From positions 1 through 64,000 of the forward strand of contig JAFRRM010000038.1 of the NCBI GenBank assembly GCA_017428105.1: a DNA stretch of 64,000 bases. The letters run 5' to 3'. The translations under genes were made by a program, and so were the position numbers. The DNA is from Lachnospiraceae bacterium (lineage in GTDB: Bacteria > Bacillota > Clostridia > Lachnospirales > Lachnospiraceae). A model generated the notes under the pieces. That model saw only the letters and a list, made by a program, of their open reading frames with translations. It searched no databases and was not told the origin of the DNA. Each line of letters opens with the position of its first letter. Position 1 is the first letter of the stretch. Positions 26,230-33,999 of this stretch are shown piece by piece.

Positions 26230-27513
26230 TCAGCGGTCGTGGAGGGAGACGGCGCGGCCGGCCGGAGCGGCTGCATCGGGGGTCTGTAAGGTCCGGTCAT
26301 TCTGCAGAAATATGTAGAATTCCAGGAGAACGATGATGTGTTCCAGTTTGATGCTGTTCACGACGGCGCACAGGAACATGGATACGGCACCGGCCAGAAA
26401 TACGTAGGCGGGGATGATCTTCCGGCCGGAAAGGGCCGTTTGCGGAGACCGGTAGGAGCCGAACGCGAAGAGCAGCAGAAACAGTCCGATCAGGCCGTAG
26501 CGGTAAACGCAGTCCAGGAACATATTGTACGTCTGCGTGAACCCGCTGACCAGCGTCTCGACGGTATATCCTCTTCCCCAGATCGGGGACTCCATGGTGC
26601 GTTCCAGCGCATCCGCCCAGATCAGCGTCCGATAGGAAGCGGTCGAGTCTTTTCCGACGATGCTGAAAAGGGAGCCGATCAGGGAGCTTTCATGGAGCGA
26701 CCCCCAGATGACGACGGCGCTCAGCAGACAGAAAGCGAATGCGATCCACCCGACGGACAGGCGCATCAGATGTTTTCTGAGCGGAAAACGCCCCAGGAAC
26801 AGCATCAGAAAGAATACCAGCAAAGCCAGCAGGCCGGTGGAAGAACCGCCGAATGCCTCCACCCGGTTGGAACCCGCCCACATCATGCTGAATATCACCA
26901 TGGCAAAGAACAGGATAGGGTTGATCAGGCGCCGTTTCGGTTTCCGCAGGAAATGGAACATAAAGACGGAGGAGGCGAAGATCAGCGGCAGAACGACGTT
27001 GTTTTTGGAACCGAGCAGCCAGTTTGCCCGCTCCATGGTCGCGCCGCCGCTGCTGCGGATGATCCCGTCGGGAAACAGGAGCATCGTAACGCAGTTGAGT
27101 GCGATGAGCAGCACCCAATAGGTGTTCATGCAATTCAGCAGGCAGGTCATGCCGTCCGGACGGTTTTGGTAGAACAGGCAGAGCAGAACGGCCAGAAAGA
27201 CCGGAAGGCCGACGCGCAGCACAAAACGGTAGGTGGATGACGGTTCGATCAGCAGGGTCAGAATAAGCCCGTAAAAACAGTACAGACCCCAGCGCAGATG
27301 GCTCTTCGGGATCCGGACGGCTTTCCGGACGAACAGGTCGACGGCCAGAATGATGATAAAGCCGAGCTGGACATACCGCTGCAGACTGTCGGAGAAGGAC
27401 GTCAGGCGTTCCAGAATGCTCGGCGGAAAAAAGACGAAGATGACAAAGAACGTAAAAACATCGATCTTTCTGATCTTCCAATGCAATGACGGCAGTTTCA
27501 TTCGGGTATTCAT
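26230..27513 (-). CDS. Wzy-like O-antigen polymerase/ligase family membrane protein
   Basis: The 427-residue protein has about eleven hydrophobic segments and a large external loop before the last helices. That loop contains DSTASYRTLIWADALERTMESPIWGRGY, the R-x-x-W and GxG pattern of the WaaL/Wzy (Wzy_C) superfamily. It probably polymerises the flipped repeat unit outside the membrane. It reads opposite to the main glycan operon but sits at its end, as often seen. ATG 27513 has AGGAGAAAGG upstream. Polymerase versus ligase cannot be separated by sequence alone. Confidence 0.85.
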   Translation of the reverse strand: MNTRMKLPSLHWKIRKIDVFTFFVIFVFFPPSILERLTSFSDSLQRYVQLGFIIILAVDLFVRKAVRIPKSHLRWGLYCFYGLILTLLIEPSSTYRFVLRVGLPVFLAVLLCLFYQNRPDGMTCLLNCMNTYWVLLIALNCVTMLLFPDGIIRSSGGATMERANWLLGSKNNVVLPLIFASSVFMFHFLRKPKRRLINPILFFAMVIFSMMWAGSNRVEAFGGSSTGLLALLVFFLMLFLGRFPLRKHLMRLSVGWIAFAFCLLSAVVIWGSLHESSLIGSLFSIVGKDSTASYRTLIWADALERTMESPIWGRGYTVETLVSGFTQTYNMFLDCVYRYGLIGLFLLLFAFGSYRSPQTALSGRKIIPAYVFLAGAVSMFLCAVVNSIKLEHIIVLLEFYIFLQNDRTLQTPDAAAPAGRAVSLHDR

Positions 27514-27571
27514 TCAAACGGTCCTTTCTCCTGAGCCTTTCCGATACAGAACGGAGAGCTTTCGCGGCGGA

Positions 27572-28588
27572 TCACAACAGTTCGTTGTGCTCTAAAAAGC
27601 GCCATACTCTGCCGGAGTAAGTGGTCAGCAGATCGGGGAAATTGCAGTAGATCATGTGAAATTTAAACAGGAGAAAGAGGTACAGATAAAACTCTTTGCA
27701 GTCCGGGCGATATACGGTCCCGCAGAGCCGAAACAGATGTTCCAGCTGCCCGTCGAGCGCCCCGGCCCGGTACTCCTGATAGAGGGCCGGCTCGTCTTTA
27801 AAAACGGCGCTGTTGAAAATGAGCCCCATAAAGTCAAAAAAGAAAACATTTTCGCCGCAGCATTCAAAATCGATCAGGCTGAAAGATTCGTTGTCGGACG
27901 TCAGAATGTTCTTCACATTTATGTCGTTATGGCAGGTGATGGCCGGATAAGAAACGTCGTGGTCCCCGAGCCGGCTTTCGATATGAGAGATATACTGTCT
28001 TACGTCAGCGGGCAGATCCGCGGCGTCCAGGACTTCTTTGACATAAGACAGGGAGATCGTTGAAGCGCCGGCTTTCCGATCCGCCAGGTAGCGGCCGTAT
28101 TCTTCGCAGAAATATTCAAAACAGGCCTTGGGATCAGGCTTTACCGTGTTAAGCAGGTAGTTTTCGACCAGGACATGGCCGTCGCTGTCCGCCGAGAGGA
28201 TCTCCGTGCGGAAATAAGGCTGCATCTCACGGCAGAAACGAGAGGCGTTTCCCCAGTATGGATCGGCAAACACCGTATAAACTTTTGCGTTTTCCCGGTC
28301 AAACAGTTTGTGATTCCCGAAGGGGGAGCAGAGAGCTGCGCTGCACCGTGCGGCGGGATCATTGTTCCGTATCCGGAACAGACCGAACAGAATGATCCGG
28401 ACCAGGCCTTTTGGCGTGATCCTTTCGGGAAAGACACCGACTTTCAGGACGGCTTTTCCGTACATATGCTCCATATGATACCAGCCGGGGATCATAAAGC
28501 GGGAGATCTGCTGCGCCATCTGCTTAAGGGTGCGTCTTTTTTCTTTCTTGTTCTGCAGAGAACGGACGATCCGCTTTATGAATGACAT
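27572..28588 (-). CDS. APH/choline-kinase-like phosphotransferase
   Basis: A 338-residue small-molecule kinase of the aminoglycoside phosphotransferase superfamily. The catalytic loop CHNDINVKNIL (HxDxxxxN) and the metal-binding LIDFECCGENVFFFDFMGL (DFE) are intact. The N-terminal lobe is divergent (RFMIPGWYHMEHMYGKAVLKV). Relatives include CotS and LicA/choline-kinase-type enzymes that phosphorylate sugars, choline or lipids. Located at the end of a polysaccharide locus, it is unlikely to be an antibiotic-resistance gene. It shares the minus-strand transcript with the two genes downstream. Confidence 0.78.
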   Translation of the reverse strand: MSFIKRIVRSLQNKKEKRRTLKQMAQQISRFMIPGWYHMEHMYGKAVLKVGVFPERITPKGLVRIILFGLFRIRNNDPAARCSAALCSPFGNHKLFDRENAKVYTVFADPYWGNASRFCREMQPYFRTEILSADSDGHVLVENYLLNTVKPDPKACFEYFCEEYGRYLADRKAGASTISLSYVKEVLDAADLPADVRQYISHIESRLGDHDVSYPAITCHNDINVKNILTSDNESFSLIDFECCGENVFFFDFMGLIFNSAVFKDEPALYQEYRAGALDGQLEHLFRLCGTVYRPDCKEFYLYLFLLFKFHMIYCNFPDLLTTYSGRVWRFLEHNELL

Positions 28589-28637
28589 GGTTGCCTATGC
28601 CTCCCCTTCCCGATCATAACAGTTCATAATTATTGTT

Positions 28638-28667
28638 AATTTATCACGTTCAGCCGTGAAAAGTCAA
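28638..28667 (-). promoter_or_regulatory. Promoter of the minus-strand kinase/Wzy/nucleotidyltransferase operon
   Basis: Read on the minus strand, TTGACT (28667-28662) and TAAATT (28643-28638) are 18 nt apart, about 50 nt before the ATG at 28588. It is back-to-back with the plus-strand promoter at 28696. Confidence 0.55.
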
Positions 28668-28695
28668 GGTTTCTCTGCCGGACCGTGACAGACCA

Positions 28696-28724
28696 TTGAC
28701 AGAATATAATGAATAATATACTAT
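28696..28724 (+). promoter_or_regulatory. Promoter of the LRR/Ig-repeat secreted protein
   Basis: A consensus TTGACA (28696-28701) with TACTAT at 28719-28724, 17 nt apart, in a strongly A+T-rich stretch. Two TATAAT hexamers nearby (28705, 28725) are at wrong distances. AGGAGG (28771-28776) then precedes ATG 28784. Confidence 0.6.
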
Positions 28725-28783
28725 TATAATGCAGTGATATTGGCAGTGTTCCGAAAAAACAGTTATTTTTAGGAGGTATAATC

Positions 28784-30541
28784 ATGAAAAAGAACGGAAA
28801 CAGAGCGATCATGGTCATCCTTCTGGCTCTGGTGATGACCTGGGGATTTTCGGGAAAAGCGAAGGCGGCGGGCAGTGTCGCCATCAGCAGCAGCAACTTC
28901 CCGGATGACTCTTTCCGCGAGTATGTGGGAGAGAACTTTGATACCGACTGGGACGGAGTCCTGAGCCAGACTGAGATCAGTCTGATCAAAGAGGTCGATG
29001 TTGATGCGTATTCCGACAACGCTGACTACGCTGAGCCGATCGCTTCCCTGAAGGGGATCGAATATTTCACGGCACTGGAGAGACTGTACTGCTCCGAAAA
29101 CGAACTGACCTCTCTGGACGTGACGGCATGCCGGAATCTGGAGGAATTGAACTGCTGCGACAATTACCTGACAAGCCTGAACGTAAGCACGTGTTCCGCA
29201 TTGGAACACTTATCCTGCAGCGGCAATTCCCTGACAAGCCTGGATCTGAGTGGATGCGCTTCTCTTAACTGGCTGAATACTGTTTTTAACGAGATAACGG
29301 AACTGAACATTTCCGGCTGCCCGCTTCTTATCCTTGCTTATGAAGCGGATCCCGAAGGCACTCCCTTGGATGAAGACGGTGAAATCATCTGCTATCGGAG
29401 CGATGAGGCAATGATCGAATGTGATCATTATATGACCATCGTCACTACCGCCCCCGGGCCTGCGATCACGACCCAGCCGAAGGGAGCGTCCGCTGCGGTA
29501 GGAGACACTGTCAAATTCAGTATAAAGGCCACGGGAACAGGCCTGAAATATCAGTGGCAGTATAAATATCCGAACGGAAGCTGGACGAATTCCGGCTACG
29601 CGTCCGCCAAAACGGCCACGCTCCAGTTTGCGGCGCAGGCCAAATACAACGGGATCCAGTACCGCTGCAAGGTCAGGGATTCGTCGGGAAAGACGGTCAC
29701 GTCTTCTACCGCAAAACTGACGATCACGCCCAAGATCACGGTGCAGCCGAAGAGTACCAGTGCTGCGGTGGGGGCGACCGCGAAATTCAGCATCTCAGCG
29801 ACCGGTGCCGGTCTGAAGTATCAGTGGCAGTACAAATACCCGAATGAAAGCTGGAACAACTCCGGTTATGCTTCCGGCAAAACGGCCACGCTGCAGTTTT
29901 CGGCTCTGGCCAAATACAACGGCGTGCAGTACCGCTGCAAAGTGACGGATACGAACGGGAAGACGGTGACATCCTCTGCCGTCAAACTGACGATCGACCC
30001 GACGATCACGGCGCAGCCGAAGAGCACCGGCGCCGCGGTGGGGGCGACCGCGAAATTCAGCATCTCAGCGACCGGTGCGGGTCTGAAATATCAGTGGCAG
30101 TACAAATATCCGAACGGAAGCTGGACAAATTCCGGCTATGCTTCCGGCAAAACGGCCACGCTGCAGTTTTCGGCCTTGGCTAAATATAACGGGGTGCAGT
30201 ACCGCTGCAAAGTGACAGACGCGAACGGGAAAACACTGACGTCCTCTGCCGTCAAACTGACGATCACGCCCAAGATCACGGTACAGCCGAAGAGCATCAG
30301 CGTGACAGCCGGAAATACCGCAAAATTCAGCGTGACGGCGACCGGTGCCGGCCTGAAATATCAGTGGCAGTACAAATATCCGAACGGAAGCTGGACAAAT
30401 TCCGGCTATGCTTCCGGCAAAACGGCCACGCTGCAGTTTTCGGCTCTGGCCAAATACAACGGGGTACAGTACCGCTGCGTCATTACGGACGCCAACGGGA
30501 AGACGGTAACGTCTTCAGCGGTGAAACTGACGGTCAGGTAG
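28784..30541 (+). CDS. Secreted leucine-rich-repeat protein with four tandem Ig-like domains
   Basis: The 585-residue protein has a signal peptide (cleavage near KAKAAG, about residue 29) and an EF-hand/dockerin-like segment, NFDTDWDGVLSQTEI, that may bind calcium (51-65). A short LRR block follows (about 95-185) with the LYCSENELTSLDVTAC-type Cys-containing repeats common in Clostridia. Then come four Ig-like repeats of 90 residues (228-317, 318-407, 408-497, 498-585), each with KYQWQYKYPNGSW, a Tyr-Arg-Cys strand and a TSSAVKLTI ending. No LPXTG or membrane anchor is seen, so the protein is probably released or held non-covalently. Its Ig repeats resemble the single Ig domain of the next gene, suggesting a shared partner or mutual binding. 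Confidence 0.88.
   Translation: MKKNGNRAIMVILLALVMTWGFSGKAKAAGSVAISSSNFPDDSFREYVGENFDTDWDGVLSQTEISLIKEVDVDAYSDNADYAEPIASLKGIEYFTALERLYCSENELTSLDVTACRNLEELNCCDNYLTSLNVSTCSALEHLSCSGNSLTSLDLSGCASLNWLNTVFNEITELNISGCPLLILAYEADPEGTPLDEDGEIICYRSDEAMIECDHYMTIVTTAPGPAITTQPKGASAAVGDTVKFSIKATGTGLKYQWQYKYPNGSWTNSGYASAKTATLQFAAQAKYNGIQYRCKVRDSSGKTVTSSTAKLTITPKITVQPKSTSAAVGATAKFSISATGAGLKYQWQYKYPNESWNNSGYASGKTATLQFSALAKYNGVQYRCKVTDTNGKTVTSSAVKLTIDPTITAQPKSTGAAVGATAKFSISATGAGLKYQWQYKYPNGSWTNSGYASGKTATLQFSALAKYNGVQYRCKVTDANGKTLTSSAVKLTITPKITVQPKSISVTAGNTAKFSVTATGAGLKYQWQYKYPNGSWTNSGYASGKTATLQFSALAKYNGVQYRCVITDANGKTVTSSAVKLTVR
29465..30538 (+). repeat. Four tandem 270-nt Ig-domain repeats
   Basis: Units start at about 29465, 29735, 30005 and 30275. 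Units 2-4 are nearly identical over long stretches of DNA (for example around the codons for GKTATLQFSALAKYNG), while unit 1 is more divergent. This pattern indicates recent duplication or gene conversion, and likely length variation between strains. Confidence 0.88.
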
Positions 30542-30552
30542 GGCGCCGCCGA

Positions 30553-30571
30553 AGCGGGAAGCCCGCGTTTT
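30553..30571 (+). terminator. Weak intrinsic terminator after the Ig-repeat gene
   Basis: GCGGG and CCCGC pair around AAG directly after the stop codon and are followed by GTTTTG. The short stem and T-run make it weak. Confidence 0.4.
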
Positions 30572-30595
30572 GCGGGGCAGTCCGGAACAGACAGA

Positions 30596-30640
30596 AGGAC
30601 AGGAGCGGAGGGACAGGGACAAGGCCTTCGCTCCTGTTCT
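30596..30640. other. Long hairpin upstream of the Wzz-like gene
   Basis: Two 16-nt arms (30596-30611 and 30625-30640) pair fully if two G-U pairs are allowed, around a 13-nt loop. No T-run follows on the plus strand. It lies between the Ig-repeat gene and the promoter at 30740 and could be an mRNA 3' stabiliser or a small-RNA-like element. The rest of the 260-nt gap holds no coding signal. Confidence 0.45.
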
Positions 30641-30739
30641 GCAGATAAGGCGCCCGCCTGTTTGCATCCGCTGCTGCCTGCGGCTGCCGGGACGGGATCG
30701 CGGGCCGGAGATTTTGCTTTTTCTGATGTGTCATAGTTC

Positions 30740-30768
30740 TTGTTTTTTTTACGGATGTAGGATATAAT
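30740..30768 (+). promoter_or_regulatory. Promoter of the Wzz-like gene
   Basis: TTGTTT (30740-30745) and a consensus TATAAT (30763-30768) are 17 nt apart, about 34 nt before ATG 30802. Confidence 0.65.
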
Positions 30769-30801
30769 CTGAATATCTTTAAGCCATCAAGGAGCTGTTA
30801 T

Positions 30802-31881
30802 ATGAATGCGTACGGAAATCAGGACATCCCGGGAGAGACCAGTATCAGTCTTCGCGCGCTTTTTTGGAGCGTTCTGAAGCGGTGGAAAACGATCCTGATC
30901 GTGATGGCGGCTCTGGCGGTTCTGCTGGGGGCCTACCAGGGTTTCAAATCGTTCAGACAGTATAAAGCACAGGCGCAGAAGAGTTCGACGGACAGTACGG
31001 AAGAAGATTCTCGGGATGGGGAGAACGCGATCGTCGTGCAGCCCCAAAATTTAACGGTGGCAGCTAACACGACCGCGACGTTTTCCATTAAAACTTCCGG
31101 GAAAGTGCAAAAATATCAATGGCAGTACAGTAAGGATGGTATGTCCTGGAACAGCCTCAATACTTCTACCTATCCCTCTGCCGCCACACAGAAACTGACG
31201 TTCAATGCGCTGGCCGCGCAGAATAATTATATTTACCGCTGCAGCGTGACATTTGAGGGGGAACAGGTCATTTCTTCGGAAGGGGCTGTTCTGACGGTGT
31301 CGGGCAGTTCGTCCGCCAAAAAGCTGACGAAAGGGGATGTTCTGAAAAACGCTCTCAAATCCGCTGTGCTGGGTGCGGTCCTGGGCATGCTTCTGAGCGT
31401 TTTCTGCTTTGCGGTGCAGGTCGTGTCGGCCGGAATCATTCTCAACGGGGCTGATTTGGAATCCCGTTACGGCCGGAATAGTTTCGGCGTATATCCTTCG
31501 CGCAAATACACCGGTTTCACCCGGAAGATCATGGATAAAATGACGTACCGCCCGGATGTGACGCAGCAGGAATCCGCGAAACTGATCGCGGCCAGCATGA
31601 ACCTGGCGCTGCCGGACAGTGGACCGGTGTACCTGACGGGAACAGTGGACGACAAGCGCCTGGAGGCGGTCTGCAAAGTTCTGCAGCCGCATGTGAAAGC
31701 GGACCTGAAACTGCTGAGCTGCGTCAATCAGTCGGCGGCGTCGGTCGGCGCGCTGCAGGAAAAACTGCCGGTGGTCTGTGTGGAACGGGTCCTGGCCAGC
31801 AGGCGGACATACGTGGATTTCCAGATGAACACGATCGCCCGCTCCGGTTCGGAGTGCGCAGGATTCGTGCTGATCGAGTGA
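30802..31881 (+). CDS. Wzz-like polysaccharide co-polymerase with an external Ig-like domain and a degenerate kinase-like tail
   Basis: The 359-residue protein follows the two-helix plan of Wzz/CapA chain-length regulators. It has a cytoplasmic start ISLRALFWSVLKRWKTILIVM, TM1 (about 30-47), an external part, TM2 (about 188-213) and a cytoplasmic tail. The external part is an Ig-like domain (77-167: IVVQPQNLTVAANTTATFSI, KYQWQYSKDGMSW, YIYRCSVTF) of the type repeated in the preceding secreted protein. The tail (214-359) resembles a bacterial tyrosine-kinase fold with strands VYLTGTVDD and LPVVCVERVL but no Walker A. It may set chain length or partner a kinase elsewhere. No BY-kinase or phosphatase gene is adjacent. 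The Wzz assignment rests on topology and context. Confidence 0.65.
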   Translation: MNAYGNQDIPGETSISLRALFWSVLKRWKTILIVMAALAVLLGAYQGFKSFRQYKAQAQKSSTDSTEEDSRDGENAIVVQPQNLTVAANTTATFSIKTSGKVQKYQWQYSKDGMSWNSLNTSTYPSAATQKLTFNALAAQNNYIYRCSVTFEGEQVISSEGAVLTVSGSSSAKKLTKGDVLKNALKSAVLGAVLGMLLSVFCFAVQVVSAGIILNGADLESRYGRNSFGVYPSRKYTGFTRKIMDKMTYRPDVTQQESAKLIAASMNLALPDSGPVYLTGTVDDKRLEAVCKVLQPHVKADLKLLSCVNQSAASVGALQEKLPVVCVERVLASRRTYVDFQMNTIARSGSECAGFVLIE

Positions 31882-31919
31882 TAAAAAAAGGGGGAACGAT
31901 CCTGAAAGGGGATCCCCAG

Positions 31920-31944
31920 GGGCGGCCGGCGGTCGCCCTTTTTT
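31920..31944 (+). terminator. Intrinsic terminator after the Wzz-like gene
   Basis: GGGCGGCC and GGTCGCCC form an 8-bp stem (one G-U) with a 3-nt loop, followed directly by six T residues. Confidence 0.85.
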
Positions 31945-31958
31945 AAAGGAGAAAGGGC

Positions 31959-32528
31959 ATGAAAGGAGAAAAACGCGGCTTCATCTGGCTCAGTGTCCTT
32001 TCCTGTCTGTGGATCCTCTTCATTTTCTGGCATTCGCTGCGGACGGCCGAAGCATCCTCGCAGGAGAGCGGGCGGATCCTGGAATTTGTGCAGAAGTTCC
32101 TCCCGTTCATGACCCACACGCTGCTGCGGAAGCTGGGACATATGACGGAGTTCACCGTGCTGGGCGCGCTGCTGGCGCTGACGGCGCGGGCGGCGGCCAA
32201 GTATGGTCAGGCGGCCAGGTACGCGCAGGCGGGAGACGACACGGCAGGGCAGGCGCGGGGGATAGCCGGAAGATTCGCAGCCATGCCGGCCGGCCGGCGC
32301 TGCTGGGGCGTGCCGTTTTTCATCGGTCTGATGACGGCGGTCTGCGATGAGACCATCCAGCTGTTCGTGCCGGGCCGCAGCGCGGAAGTGCGGGACGTGC
32401 TGATCGATGCGGCCGGGGTGCTGCTGGGGGCGGCGCTGGTGAGGACCCTGACAAGACGAAGAGACGGACGCGGCGCGGCATCCGCCTCCGGCAGGCCGGC
32501 GGATCGGAAGGAGAAGGACTATGCGTAA
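31959..32528 (+). CDS. VanZ-like membrane protein
   Basis: The 189-residue protein has the VanZ-like arrangement: an N-terminal helix (IWLSVLSCLWILFIFWHSLRTAE), LLRKLGHMTEFTVLGALLAL with the conserved K-x-x-H/E pair, VCDETIQLFVPGRSAEVRDVLID, and a last helix. The conserved DExxQ-x-F-xxGR-xx-xxDxxxD motif is complete. VanZ-domain proteins are widespread and only occasionally linked to teicoplanin resistance, so a resistance role is not implied. The region between helices 2 and 3 holds an Ala/Gly/Arg-rich insertion. The next gene starts 8 nt before its stop. Confidence 0.87.
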   Translation: MKGEKRGFIWLSVLSCLWILFIFWHSLRTAEASSQESGRILEFVQKFLPFMTHTLLRKLGHMTEFTVLGALLALTARAAAKYGQAARYAQAGDDTAGQARGIAGRFAAMPAGRRCWGVPFFIGLMTAVCDETIQLFVPGRSAEVRDVLIDAAGVLLGAALVRTLTRRRDGRGAASASGRPADRKEKDYA

Positions 32529-33825
32529 GGGAGAAAGAAGCGGATTCGGGAAAAAAGACCTCGTCAACGCGCTGGTCATCGGCTTTGCCCTGTTCGCCAC
32601 GTTTTTTGGGGCGGGCAACCTGATCTTTCCGCCGCAGCTGGGCGAACTGGCCGGGAAAAAATGGATCGTCAGCTTCATCGCATACCTGCTGGCGGACGCC
32701 GGGCTGGCCGTCGGAGCCGTGCTGTCGGCGGTCAAAAACGGCGGCGGGATGGAAGATCAGCTGGGCCGGCTGGGAAAGATCCCGGCCCGGGTGCTCTGCT
32801 GCGCCCTGATGCTTTTCATCGGCCCGCTGCTGATCGTGCCGCGCACCGGCGCGACTACCTATGAGATGAGCATCAAGCCGCTGTTCCCGGGCATGAGCCC
32901 CTGGATCTTTTCGGTGCTGTTCTTCGGGGTCGTGGCGCTGATGACCATCAAACCCGCCGCGGTCGTGGACATCATCGGAAAATTCCTGACGCCGGTGCTG
33001 CTGGTGACGCTGCTGGTGCTGTGCGTCAAGGGCATCGTGACGCCGCTGGGACCGATGGGAGAGAGCCTGATGAGCGGCGGGGAGATCCGCAAAGGTCTGG
33101 CCGCCGGCTATCAGACCATGGATGCCCTGGTCTCGCTCTCGCTGGCGGTCATCGTGATAAAAAGCGTGAGCGACAAAGGCTATCAGGACCGGCGGAAACA
33201 GGCCGGGATGGTCTCGCTTTCCTGCCTGGTCGCGTTTCTGGGCCTGCTGCTCGTTTATGCGGGGCTGACCTATCTGGGCGCTACGGCGTCGACGCTGGAC
33301 CTGCAGGACCTGAGCGGAACGGAGCTGCTGGTGGAGATCACCCGGCGGCTGCTGGAGCGGACGGGTACGATCCTGCTGGGCGTCATCGTGCTGCTGGCCT
33401 GCCTGACCACGGCGATCGGCACGGCCAGTGCGGCGGCGGATTATTTCAGCGGCGTACTGAAGAATAAAGTGCCGTACAGCACGCTGGTGCTGATCATCTG
33501 CGGCTGTGCGGTGGTGCTGAGCAATCTGGGCACGCAGCAGATCATTGAACTGGCCGGACCGGTGCTGTCGCTGCTGTATCCGGTCTTCCTGACGCAGATC
33601 TTCCTGAATTTCTTCGCCGACCGGATCCGGAATCCCTGGATCTTCCGGGGGGCCGCCATCGGCGCCACGCTGTACGCCGTGCTGGATCTGCTGAGTTTCG
33701 GAACCGGCCTGCTGGATCTGCCATTCCTGGCTTCGATCCCGCTCGCGAGCCTGGGGCTGGGCTGGGTGCTGCCGGCGGCCCTCGGCGGCGCGGCCGGGGC
33801 GCTCATCCGTCCGAAAAAACAATAA
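32521..33825 (+). CDS. brnQ: BrnQ-type branched-chain amino acid:cation symporter
   Basis: Imports Leu, Ile and Val with Na+ or H+. The 434-residue protein has twelve hydrophobic segments and the BrnQ signature GFALFATFFGAGNLIFPPQLG near the N-terminus, followed by IVPRTGATTYEMSI. It starts inside the vanZ-like gene (8-nt overlap) after GGAAGGAGAAGG, so it is translationally coupled to it. In CodY organisms brnQ is a typical CodY target, but no CodY-box-like site was seen in front of this pair. A palindromic repeat array follows the gene. Confidence 0.93.
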   Translation: MRKGERSGFGKKDLVNALVIGFALFATFFGAGNLIFPPQLGELAGKKWIVSFIAYLLADAGLAVGAVLSAVKNGGGMEDQLGRLGKIPARVLCCALMLFIGPLLIVPRTGATTYEMSIKPLFPGMSPWIFSVLFFGVVALMTIKPAAVVDIIGKFLTPVLLVTLLVLCVKGIVTPLGPMGESLMSGGEIRKGLAAGYQTMDALVSLSLAVIVIKSVSDKGYQDRRKQAGMVSLSCLVAFLGLLLVYAGLTYLGATASTLDLQDLSGTELLVEITRRLLERTGTILLGVIVLLACLTTAIGTASAAADYFSGVLKNKVPYSTLVLIICGCAVVLSNLGTQQIIELAGPVLSLLYPVFLTQIFLNFFADRIRNPWIFRGAAIGATLYAVLDLLSFGTGLLDLPFLASIPLASLGLGWVLPAALGGAAGALIRPKKQ

Positions 33826-33891
33826 AACGGGAAAGGGAAGAGATCCGCTGCCGGAACCGACGGCCCGGAGGACCGCGCCTCTGCCGTGAAG

Positions 33892-33982
33892 ATGATCGGG
33901 GAATCGTTCCCCTGTCGCACAAGGCGGTAATGGATGCGTCCCCCTGTCAGAAAAGATGACAAAGGAACCGTCCCCCTGTCAG
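33892..33982 (-). repeat. Palindromic 32-nt repeat array, site A (three units, two degraded)
   Basis: One intact 27-nt palindrome (33956-33982) has arms TGACAAAGG and CCCCTGTCA around AACCGTC. It is preceded at an exact 32-nt period by a half-conserved copy (33924-33950) and a more degraded one (33892-33918). The same unit recurs at 46521, 48134 and 49340. It lies between brnQ and the vanX-like gene. This resembles REP/BIME elements mobilised by Y1 (RAYT) transposases, although no such transposase is in the window. Confidence 0.82.
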
Positions 33983-33999
33983 GTTTAGCGGGAGTTTAT

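Noticed and set aside
27572..28588. Aminoglycoside resistance kinase
   Set aside because: Only the general APH fold motifs are present, and the gene lies in a polysaccharide locus with no resistance context.
30596..30640. Intrinsic terminator after the Ig-repeat gene
   Set aside because: The stem is strong but no T-run follows on the plus strand; listed only as a hairpin.
32320..33822. A 500-codon minus-strand open frame opposite brnQ
   Set aside because: Low-complexity, Gln/Arg/His-rich translation exactly antisense to the strongly supported BrnQ transporter.
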